Of a DNA stretch of 11,837 bases, positions 5,712 to 11,379 are shown piece after piece. The DNA comes from JBOGGX01 sp050744245. GTDB taxonomy: Bacteria; Actinomycetota; Acidimicrobiia; Acidimicrobiales; JBOGGX01. Position 1 is the stretch's first letter; every line of letters begins with the position of its first letter. The stretch is from contig JBOGGX010000306.1 of assembly GCA_050744245.1 (NCBI GenBank), positions 1 to 11,837 on the forward strand, read 5' to 3'. The notes below the pieces were generated by a model that saw only the letters and a list, made by a program, of their open reading frames with translations, searched no databases and was not told the DNA's origin. Made by a program: the position numbers and the translations under genes.

Positions 5712-7115
5712 TCAGCCGACCGAGCCCTCCATCTGCAGCTCGATCAGCCGGCTCCACTCGACGGCGTACTCCATCGGCAGGGTGCGGGTGACCGGCTCGA
5801 CGAAGCCGTTGACGATCATCCCCATGGCCTGCTCCTCGGAGAGGCCCCGGCTCATCAGGTAGAAGAGCTGCTCGTCGGCGACCTTCGAGATGGTGGCCTC
5901 GTGGCCGACGACCGCATCACGGGCGCCGATCTCCATGTAGGGGTAGGTGTTGCTCACCGAGTCCTCGTCGAGGATGAGGGCGTCGCACTGGACATGGCTC
6001 TTGCAGCCGTAGGCGTCGTCCTCGATGCGGACCAGGCCCCGGTAGCCGGTGGTCCCGCCGTCCTTCGAGATCGACTTGGCCACGATCTTCGACGTGGTCT
6101 CCGGGGCGGCGTGGACCATCTTGGCCCCGGTGTCCTGGTGCTGGCCGGCGCCGGCGTAGGCCACCGACAGCACCTCGCCCGAGGCCTTGGGGCCGACCAT
6201 GTAGACCGCCGGGTACTTCATGGTGACCTGCGAGCCGATGTTACCGTCGATCCACTCCCTGTGGCCCTCGGCCTCGACCCTGGCCCGCTTGGTGACCAGG
6301 TTGAAGACGTTCGACGACCAGTTCTGGATGGTGGTGTAGGTGACCCGGGCGCTCGGCTTGACCACGATCTCGACCACGGCCGAGTGGAGCGAGTCGGTGG
6401 TGTACACCGGCGCCGAGCAGCCCTCGATGTAGTGGACCTTGGCCCCCTCATCGGCGATGATCAGCGTCCGCTCGAACTGGCCCATGTTCTCGGCGTTGAT
6501 CCGGAAATAGGCCTGGAGCGGCATCGGCACCTCGACCCCGGCCGGCACATAGATGAAGGACCCGCCCGACCACACCGACGAGTTGAGGGCCGCGAACTTG
6601 TTGTCGTTCTGCGGGATGACCGTGCCGAAGTAGGGCTTCACCAGCTCGGGATGCTCCCGCAGGGCGGTGTCCATGTCGGTGAAGATCACGCCCATGCGCT
6701 CGAGGTCTTCGCGGTTGCGATGGAAGACGACCTCGCTCTCGTACTGCGCGGTGACCCCGGAGAGGTACTTGCGCTCGGCCTCGGGGATGCCCAGCTTCTC
6801 GTACGTGCGCTTGATCGACTCGGGCAGCATGTCCCAGTCGCTGACCTGCCCCTCGGTGGGCTTGATGTAGTAGTAGATGTTGTCGAAGTCGATGCCGCCG
6901 AGGTTGGCGCCCCAGTTGGGCATGGGCCGGCGGCCGAAGTGGCGCAGCGCCTTGAGCCGGAAGTCGCGCATCCACTGGGGCTCGCCCTTCATCCACGACA
7001 TCTCCTTGACCATGTCGTCGGACAGGCCCCGCTTCGGCTTGAAGACGTACTCCTCCGCGTCGCTCCAGCCGAGTTCGTAGCGGGAGAGGTCGATGCCGAT
7101 GTCGGTGGTCGTCAT
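5712..7115 (-). CDS. sufB: SufB, Fe-S cluster scaffold subunit
   Basis: SufB is the subunit of SufBC2D that accepts sulfur and on which the cluster is built. This copy has 467 residues, full length, and is strongly conserved throughout: NWGANLGGIDFDNIYYY near 67-83, VIPQNDNKFAALNSSVWSGG near 166-185, EGCSAPVYTTDSLHSAVVEI near 231-250 and MVHAAPETTSKIVAKSISKD near 333-352. Cys377 in VQCDAL matches the Cys that in E. coli SufB is essential (Cys405), and His405-Glu406 in VGHEATISK match the nearby His-Glu pair. The E. coli numbering is from memory. The ATG at 7115 is preceded by GGAG (complement of 7126-7129) at a 10-base spacing. It is the first suf gene on this strand. Upstream no sufR is found; downstream it converges with the plus-strand gene, whose stop lies 3 bases away. 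Confidence 0.97.
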   Translation of the reverse strand: MTTTDIGIDLSRYELGWSDAEEYVFKPKRGLSDDMVKEMSWMKGEPQWMRDFRLKALRHFGRRPMPNWGANLGGIDFDNIYYYIKPTEGQVSDWDMLPESIKRTYEKLGIPEAERKYLSGVTAQYESEVVFHRNREDLERMGVIFTDMDTALREHPELVKPYFGTVIPQNDNKFAALNSSVWSGGSFIYVPAGVEVPMPLQAYFRINAENMGQFERTLIIADEGAKVHYIEGCSAPVYTTDSLHSAVVEIVVKPSARVTYTTIQNWSSNVFNLVTKRARVEAEGHREWIDGNIGSQVTMKYPAVYMVGPKASGEVLSVAYAGAGQHQDTGAKMVHAAPETTSKIVAKSISKDGGTTGYRGLVRIEDDAYGCKSHVQCDALILDEDSVSNTYPYMEIGARDAVVGHEATISKVADEQLFYLMSRGLSEEQAMGMIVNGFVEPVTRTLPMEYAVEWSRLIELQMEGSVG

Positions 7116-7155
7116 GAGTGGCTGACTCCAGTGCCTGAGTAGGCGGTCGCCCCCC

Positions 7156-7185
7156 AGGCTATTTCTCCTATGTGCGTAGGGACAA
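7156..7185 (-). promoter_or_regulatory. Possible sufB promoter
   Basis: On the minus strand TTGTCC (complement of 7180-7185) and TAGCCT (complement of 7156-7161) are separated by 18 bases. They match the -35 and TANNNT -10 patterns only moderately. The predicted transcript would have a leader of about 30-35 bases containing the GGAG ribosome-binding site. The imperfect CCTA-N6-TAGG repeat lies between the two boxes, a position where a repressor could act. Confidence 0.3.
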
Positions 7186-7285
7186 CCACTCTACCCTGGG
7201 GATTTGACCCCAGACGCGGCGAAACCCCGGGGGTTTGCCCGCACCACCCCGGGGTCTCGACCGTCCCGCGCGTCTGACCAGGACT

Positions 7286-7315
7286 TTGACAGAATCCGGC
7301 GGCCGCGGCCATAGG
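7286..7315 (+). promoter_or_regulatory. Possible promoter of the membrane protein-Nudix unit
   Basis: A perfect TTGACA -35 hexamer lies at 7286-7291, followed after 18 bases by CATAGG (7310-7315), which matches only three positions of a -10 consensus. It points towards the plus-strand gene pair starting at 7437. Confidence 0.35.
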
Positions 7316-7436
7316 CCGGTCGGCCCATTTCCACTCTGTGTCGGATTTGGCCGGGATGGCGAGGACAAGTCGCCACAGAACGGTCAGTCCCGAACTGTGG
7401 TGCGCCGCGGCCGGCGCGCCCGCCAGACACGGCGAG

Positions 7437-7817
7437 GTGAAGCCACGGACGCTGATGCTGCTCGTCGGCGGCCTCGTGCTCGCCACGGGTCTGCTGATCC
7501 TGGTCGTGCCCAAGCGCGTCCAGACCGGCAACCCGGCGCTGGGCCAGGTCGGCGGGGGCGACACCGGGAGCTACTCGTGCGGCTCGGCGTTCATGTACGC
7601 CATCGGCCAGGAGCCGTCGGAGGACAGCAACCCCGACGCATACTCCGAGAACCGGTTCACGACGGTGGCCGAGGTCTGCCCGCCTCGCCTGCGGTCCAAC
7701 CTCAACGCATCGATCGTGTGGCTGGCCACGGGCATCGGGATCCTGCTCGTCCGCTGGTTCTTCGTGCGCGGGCACGAACGGGAACGGGCCGAGCTGCGTC
7801 AACCCCTCAGCCGTTGA
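7437..7817 (+). CDS. Small two-helix membrane protein with two exported cysteines
   Basis: This 126-residue protein begins VKPRTLMLLVGG (GTG start), followed by a membrane helix at about 5-25, an extracytoplasmic loop of about 65 residues, a second helix at about 92-110 and a basic tail (RGHERERAELR). Positive residues at both ends place the termini inside. The loop has exactly two cysteines, Cys48 in SYSCGSAF and Cys81 in AEVCPPRL, probably joined by a disulfide. I know of similar small actinobacterial membrane proteins with a CGS motif, but no function. The GTG at 7437 gives a normal N-terminus for helix 1; in-frame starts at 7338 and 7356 would add a non-hydrophobic extension and are less likely. 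No good Shine-Dalgarno is seen. Its stop overlaps the TTG start of the Nudix gene (TTGA, 7814-7817). Confidence 0.75.
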   Translation: MKPRTLMLLVGGLVLATGLLILVVPKRVQTGNPALGQVGGGDTGSYSCGSAFMYAIGQEPSEDSNPDAYSENRFTTVAEVCPPRLRSNLNASIVWLATGIGILLVRWFFVRGHERERAELRQPLSR

Positions 7818-8283
7818 AGGGCCCGGACGCGTACCCCGACCGGCTCCAGCGGTTGGCCGCCTATGCCGTGCGCGTCGACGACGGCCGGCTGCTGCTCGTT
7901 CGCCTGGCGCAGGGTCCCGCCGATCGGCCGCGACCGTGGACGTTGCCCGGTGGCGGTCTCGACCACGGCGAGGACCCGGCCGATGGCGCCCTGCGTGAGC
8001 TCGACGAGGAGACGGGGTTCCGGGGGCGGATCCTCCGCCTGCTCGGCATCCACTCGTGGTTGGCCCCGTGGCGGCCAGAGCCGGGCATCGAGGTCGACCT
8101 GCACGTCGTCCGGATCGTGTACGAGGTCGAGGTGGTCGGCGCACGCTGCGCCACGAGGTCGACGGCTCGACCGACCGGGCCGAGTGGTTCCGGCTCGACG
8201 GGGTCCTCGACGTCGACCCGGTCGACCTGGTCGACATCGGCCTGCGGCTCCTGGCCGACGCCGAGCCGGACGCCCGCCCTTGA
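7814..8283 (+). pseudogene. Nudix hydrolase, reading frame broken near 8140
   Basis: Nudix enzymes hydrolyse nucleoside diphosphates linked to another group, often as housecleaning enzymes. From a TTG start at 7814 (4-base overlap with the membrane-protein stop) residues 1-109 hold a perfect Nudix box at 47-69: G, five residues, E53, seven residues, then RELDEETGF at 61-69. After residue 109 (codon 8138-8140) the frame loses its protein-like character, while the next frame continues the domain as TLRHEVDGSTDRAEWFRLDG to a TGA at 8281-8283. One missing G in the GGCGCAC stretch around 8138-8143 would repair it (GGCGGCAC gives Gly-Gly-Thr). The repaired protein would have about 155 residues, normal for the family. 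Because both halves look conserved and intact, a sequencing or assembly error or a very recent mutation is more likely than an old pseudogene. The substrate cannot be told from the sequence. Confidence 0.82.
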
Positions 8284-8298
8284 TGCACGGCCCCGAGT

Positions 8299-8352
8299 CG
8301 AACTTCGGGTGCTTATCGCGCCGATAGGCGCGAGAAGCACCCAACATTCGGG
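8299..8352. repeat. Dispersed imperfect palindrome, copy 2 (convergent Nudix / SCP2 ends)
   Basis: A 16-bp stem pairs 8307-8322 with 8327-8342 around the loop GATA, with one mismatch (A8315-G8334). Then comes an internal loop and an outer stem CGAA (8299-8302) with TTCG (8347-8350). TTCGGG flanks the stem as a direct repeat at 8304-8309 and 8347-8352, again 43 bases apart. Compared with copy 1, the pair at C8312-G8337 is reversed (G2283-C2308 there), so the stem is kept while the sequence changes. The element lies 15 bases after the Nudix stop and ends 32 bases before the SCP2 stop, as a bidirectional terminator would. Confidence 0.82.
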
Positions 8353-8384
8353 CCGGGGCGGTCCGGGGCGGCCCGGGCCGCTGA

Positions 8385-8774
8385 TCAGTCGAAGTCGGTC
8401 TGCTCGGTGAGCTTGGCCTGGATGGCCTTGTACTCGAGGCTCTGGGTCAACGGCATCAGCGCCATCAGCTTGCCCAGGTTGCCCGTGACCTTGAGCTTGC
8501 CCTGCATGAACGCGGCGTTGGCGTCGAGCTCGCCCTTCTGGATCCTGGTGGCGTCGTCGTAGGTCATCGAGAGGGTGAACTCGGCCTCGGCGTCGTCGCC
8601 CAGCCGGCTCGCGGACATCTTGCCGTTCTCGATCTTCTGGACGTACTTGACATCGCCGTCGGGCGTGCCGGTGATGACGTACTGCATGACGGCCGACGCA
8701 CCGGGACGTTCGGGGAACTCCTGGGCCAGCTCCTGATACAGATCGAGCCACTCCTGGGACAGGTACTTGGCCAT
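8385..8774 (-). CDS. SCP2 sterol-binding-domain protein
   Basis: This 129-residue protein is a stand-alone SCP2-like domain, a small alpha/beta fold with a hydrophobic tunnel for lipids or acyl-CoA. An N-terminal helix (QEWLDLYQELAQEF, 7-20) leads into the strands VMQYVITGTPDG and VKYVQKIENGKMS. Then come AEFTLSMTYDDATRIQKGELD (split by a turn, near 64-84) and the signature NAAFMQGKLKVTGNLGKLM at 86-104, with a final helix before the acidic end TDFD. There is no signal peptide. The ATG at 8774 has a good AAAGGAG Shine-Dalgarno (complement of 8781-8787) 6 bases upstream. It starts 25 bases after the mca stop and is probably co-transcribed with it. The ligand is unknown; a role in lipid or steroid metabolism is inference from the family. 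Confidence 0.88.
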   Translation of the reverse strand: MAKYLSQEWLDLYQELAQEFPERPGASAVMQYVITGTPDGDVKYVQKIENGKMSASRLGDDAEAEFTLSMTYDDATRIQKGELDANAAFMQGKLKVTGNLGKLMALMPLTQSLEYKAIQAKLTEQTDFD

Positions 8775-8799
8775 CGGGCGCTCCTTTGCGAACTGCCGG

Positions 8800-9693
8800 T
8801 CAAGATGCGTGCGGATGATAAGCCGATCGCCGGACGCCGGAGAACAGGTCGTCCTCGGGCGACGCATCGACCAGCCTGCGGGCCAGCTCGTACTCCTCGA
8901 GGGGGTACACCGCCGCGGCCACGTCGTCGGGCAGCCCGAACCAGAACTTCGACTCCGGGTCGATCTGGGTGGCATGGGCCAGCAGGGCCCGCATGCGCAC
9001 GTCGTAGAAGTCCCCGACCGGGATCCGCGTGGTGATGCGCTCGTCCGCCCACGGGGCGTCGAACCACTTCTCGTCGTACGGCGACTCGAGCCCGGCGGCG
9101 AGGAAGGCCTCGTGCATGGCGACCATCCGGGCTCGTGACCACATCGAGTAGTACAGCTTCAGCGGCTGCCACGGGTCGCCTGCGTTTGGGTACCGGTCGG
9201 GGTCGCCGGCCGCGTCGAAGGCGGCGACGGTGATGTCGTGCACCCTGAGGTGGTCGGGGTGCGGGTAGTACTCCTGGTCGTCGCCGTAGGTCACGACCAC
9301 CTGGGGACGCTCGTCGCGGATCACCGCCACCAGCCGGCCGACCGCCTCGTCGAGATCGGCCTGGGCGAAGCTGTCGGGGCGGCGGTTGGCCGGCGTGTCG
9401 GGCATCCCGGAGTCCCGGTAGCCGAGCATGATCACCCGGTCGTACCCGATGATCTCGGCCGAACGGTCGAGCTCCTCCAGCCGGATCGCGCTGAGGCGGT
9501 CGCGCACCTCGGGCCGTTCCATCGCCGGGTTGAGGATGTCGCCCTCCTCGCCGCCGGTGCAGCACACCAGCACGCTGCGCACCCCCTCGGCGTGGTACCG
9601 GGCGACGGTGCCCGCTCCCTTCGACGCCTCGTCATCGGGGTGGGCATGCACGCTCAGGAGGACCAGTTGCTCGTCGCTTCGGGGCATAACCAT
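8800..9693 (-). CDS. mca: Mycothiol S-conjugate amidase (PIG-L deacetylase family)
   Basis: Mca cleaves mycothiol S-conjugates to a mercapturic acid plus GlcN-inositol, detoxifying electrophiles in the actinobacterial cytoplasm. This 297-residue copy has the zinc motif AHPDDE at 17-22 and the second motif YPHPDH at 143-148; by analogy with MshB, His18, Asp21 and His148 bind zinc and Asp20 is the general base. Mca-type features are ASKGAGT at 23-29 after the first motif, CCTGGEEGDILNPAM at 44-58, AAFDAAGDPDRYP at 157-169 and PWQPLKLYY at 174-182. The SKGA stretch separates Mca from MshB, the GlcNAc-inositol deacetylase. The ATG at 9693 (a second in-frame ATG lies at 9687) has no Shine-Dalgarno, only a GATAGC-like -10 box close upstream, so a leaderless start is possible. 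It is divergent from the nfeD gene and followed by the SCP2 gene. MshB cannot be fully excluded. Confidence 0.9.
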   Translation of the reverse strand: MVMPRSDEQLVLLSVHAHPDDEASKGAGTVARYHAEGVRSVLVCCTGGEEGDILNPAMERPEVRDRLSAIRLEELDRSAEIIGYDRVIMLGYRDSGMPDTPANRRPDSFAQADLDEAVGRLVAVIRDERPQVVVTYGDDQEYYPHPDHLRVHDITVAAFDAAGDPDRYPNAGDPWQPLKLYYSMWSRARMVAMHEAFLAAGLESPYDEKWFDAPWADERITTRIPVGDFYDVRMRALLAHATQIDPESKFWFGLPDDVAAAVYPLEEYELARRLVDASPEDDLFSGVRRSAYHPHAS

Positions 9694-9799
9694 CGAGACG
9701 CTATCGGGCAAGACCCCGGTGAGCCGACCCGTCCGGCGAATGAACGCCGAAGGAAAACGGCGGTACCCTGCTCGCAGAACAGGAGGCCGAGCACAACCG
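9694..9799. promoter_or_regulatory. Divergent promoter region between mca and nfeD
   Basis: This 106-bp gap serves two divergent units. On the plus strand TGAACG (9741-9746), a 17-base spacer and TACCCT (9764-9769) form a plausible -35/-10 pair, and AGGAGG at 9781-9786 is a strong Shine-Dalgarno core, though 13 bases from the ATG at 9800. On the minus strand GATAGC lies just before the mca ATG. Confidence 0.4.
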
Positions 9800-10324
9800 A
9801 TGGAGTCGCCCGAGGTCTGGCGGTGGATCTGGCTTGGTGCGGCCGTCGTGTTCGGACTCGGTGAGCTGGCCACGGTCGGCTCGTTCTTCCTCCTCCCCTT
9901 CGCCCTTGGCGCGGTGGTCGCCGCCCTGCTTGCCTTTGCCGGCGTTCCCGTCGGGCTCGAATGGCTGGCCTTCATCCTGGTCTCCATCGGCAGCCTGCTC
10001 GCGCTGCGGCCCATCGCCCGCCGGCTCGACCGCAACGAGCCGACCGACGGCATCGGCGCCAAACGGCTGATCGGCCAGCCCGCCCTCGTGCTCGACGAGA
10101 TCAAGGGCGGCATCCACGAGCTCGGGCTGGTGCGGATCCACCGGGAGGAATGGCGGGCCGAGAGCGTCGACGGCGCGGGCGTCCCCGCCGGCAGCACGGT
10201 CCGCATCGTCGACGTACGGGGCACCCGGGTCGTCGTCCACCACCTCCTCACCCTCGACGACCCGCCATCAAGGCTGACACCCGGTGCCGGGGAAGCAGCC
10301 GACCCAAGCAAGGAGCAGCAATGA
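9800..10324 (+). CDS. Short NfeD-family membrane protein
   Basis: NfeD proteins are membrane partners of SPFH/stomatin proteins. This 174-residue short form has membrane helices at about 10-26, 29-47 and 53-70, then a soluble OB-fold-type domain at about 85-148: KRLIGQPALVLDEIKG, GLVRIHREEWRAES, AGVPAGSTVRIVDVRGTRVVVH. The GxPALVL...GLVRI...EEWRAES...G..VRIVDVRG..VVV pattern is the classic NfeD C-terminal domain. The ClpP-like protease domain of long NfeD proteins is absent. The ATG at 9800 has AGGAGG upstream at a long 13-base spacing; no better in-frame start is seen. Its stop overlaps the start of the SPFH gene (ATGA, 10321-10324), which supports a functional pair. The symbol nfeD is used loosely for this family, so none is assigned. 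Confidence 0.9.
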   Translation: MESPEVWRWIWLGAAVVFGLGELATVGSFFLLPFALGAVVAALLAFAGVPVGLEWLAFILVSIGSLLALRPIARRLDRNEPTDGIGAKRLIGQPALVLDEIKGGIHELGLVRIHREEWRAESVDGAGVPAGSTVRIVDVRGTRVVVHHLLTLDDPPSRLTPGAGEAADPSKEQQ

Positions 10325-11319
10325 TCGGCGTCGCAGTACTCGCCATCGTGGCCCTGTTCGTGTTCGTCTACGTGGCCACCGGCGTCAAGATCGTCCGTCC
10401 GTTCCAGCGGGGCATCGTCGAGCAGCTCGGGAAGTACAAGACGACCGTCGACCCGGGTCTGCGCATCATCGCCCCGCTGTTCCAGAAGATCCGCATCGTC
10501 GACATGCGCGAGCAGGTGGTCGACGTGCCCCCGCAGGAGGTCATCACCAAGGACAACGTGGTGGTGGCGGTCGACGCCGTCCTCTACTACGAGCCCACCG
10601 ACCCCCAGCGGCTGATCTACAACGTGGCCAGCTTCATCCTGGCCGTGACCAAGCTGGCCCAGACCAACCTGCGGAACCTGGTCGGCGACATGCAGCTCGA
10701 CGAGGCCCTCACCAGTCGCGACAAGATCAACCTCGAGCTGCGTCAGATCCTCGACGACGCCACCGACAAGTGGGGCGTGCGGGTCGGTCGCGTGGAGATC
10801 CAGCGGATCGAGCCGCCGCCCGACGTGCAGCACGCCATGCACGAGCAGATGAAGGCCGAGCGCACCCGGCGGGCGGTCGTCACCGCGGCCGACGGCGAGC
10901 GCCAGGCCGCCATCGCCCGGGCCGAGGGCATGAAGTCGGCCGCCGTCCTCGAGGCGGAGGGCAAGAAGCTGCGCCAGGTGCTCGAGGCCGAGGGCCAGGC
11001 CGGGGCGGTCAGGGCCATGGCCGACGCCGAGCGCTACCGGCAGGAGACGGTGGCCCAGGCCCAGGCGGTGGCGATCAAGGCCGTCTACGGCGCCATCCAC
11101 GAGGGGCGGCCGACGCCGGAGCTCCTGGCCATCAAGTACCTCGAGGCCCTGCAGGGCATCGCCAACGGGAACGCGACCAAGATCTTCCTCCCGGCCGAGA
11201 TGAGCGCGGTCATGGGCTCGATCGGCGCCATCGGCGAGATGCTCCGGCCGACCGACAAGGGGCCGGACGACGCCGCCGCCGACGGTCGCCGGCTGCCCCC
11301 GGTGACGCCACCGTCCTGA
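10321..11319 (+). CDS. SPFH/stomatin-family membrane scaffold protein
   Basis: This 332-residue protein has one N-terminal membrane helix (3-20) followed by the SPFH domain at about 23-190. Hallmarks are IVRPFQRGIVEQLGKY at 24-39, VDPGLRIIAPLFQKI at 43-57, REQVVDVPPQEVITKDNV at 63-80 and WGVRVGRVEIQRIEPP at 151-166. A long charged coiled coil rich in Ala, Glu and Arg (about 175-250) drives oligomerisation, and the C-terminus ends in a short proline-rich tail. It is closer to slipin/stomatin than to the membrane proteases HflK/HflC, with no protease domain. Such proteins order membrane microdomains and regulate membrane proteases. The ATG at 10321 has AGGAG at 10311-10315, 5 bases upstream, and overlaps the NfeD stop, giving a two-gene operon. 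A hairpin (11337-11366) begins 17 bases after the stop. Confidence 0.94.
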   Translation: MIGVAVLAIVALFVFVYVATGVKIVRPFQRGIVEQLGKYKTTVDPGLRIIAPLFQKIRIVDMREQVVDVPPQEVITKDNVVVAVDAVLYYEPTDPQRLIYNVASFILAVTKLAQTNLRNLVGDMQLDEALTSRDKINLELRQILDDATDKWGVRVGRVEIQRIEPPPDVQHAMHEQMKAERTRRAVVTAADGERQAAIARAEGMKSAAVLEAEGKKLRQVLEAEGQAGAVRAMADAERYRQETVAQAQAVAIKAVYGAIHEGRPTPELLAIKYLEALQGIANGNATKIFLPAEMSAVMGSIGAIGEMLRPTDKGPDDAAADGRRLPPVTPPS

Positions 11320-11336
11320 CGGCCACCAACCTGCCG

Positions 11337-11366
11337 TGGATCTTTCCCATTTCTGGGAGGGATCCA
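11337..11366 (+). terminator. Hairpin between convergent SPFH and HRDC genes
   Basis: A 13-bp stem pairs 11337-11349 with 11354-11366 around the loop TTTC. As plus-strand RNA it is fully paired (two U-G wobbles at 11343-11360 and 11344-11359), whereas the minus-strand RNA would have two C-A mismatches, so it suits termination of the plus-strand SPFH gene. There is no U-run. The right flank ACCGAACATTCG (11366-11377) resembles the ACCCAACATTCG flank of the other two hairpins. Confidence 0.75.
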
Positions 11367-11379
11367 CCGAACATTCGTC

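Larger units (their letters stand above)
7116..7436. promoter_or_regulatory. Divergent intergenic region with several GC-rich palindromes (sufB / membrane protein)
   Basis: This 321-bp region has no gene I would support. It contains CTGGGG-atttga-CCCCAG (7196-7213), the 15-bp palindrome AAACCCCGGGGGTTT (7222-7236), the 10-bp palindrome ACCCCGGGGT (7246-7255) and a short CCTA-N6-TAGG repeat in the sufB-proximal part. These could be operators for the divergent promoters; no known SufR or IscR site was recognised. Plus-strand GTG (7338) and ATG (7356) codons in frame with the membrane protein would extend that gene into this region. Confidence 0.45.

Noticed and set aside
8800..9693. MshB (mycothiol biosynthesis deacetylase) instead of Mca
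   Set aside because: SKGAGT after AHPDDE and the GDILNPAM and PWQPLKLYY stretches fit Mca better; MshB remains a lesser possibility.
8800..11367. An 855-codon minus-strand open frame covering mca and the antisense of nfeD and the SPFH gene
   Set aside because: Only its last 297 codons look like a protein (Mca). The rest is antisense to two well-conserved genes and is a by-product of GC-rich codon usage.
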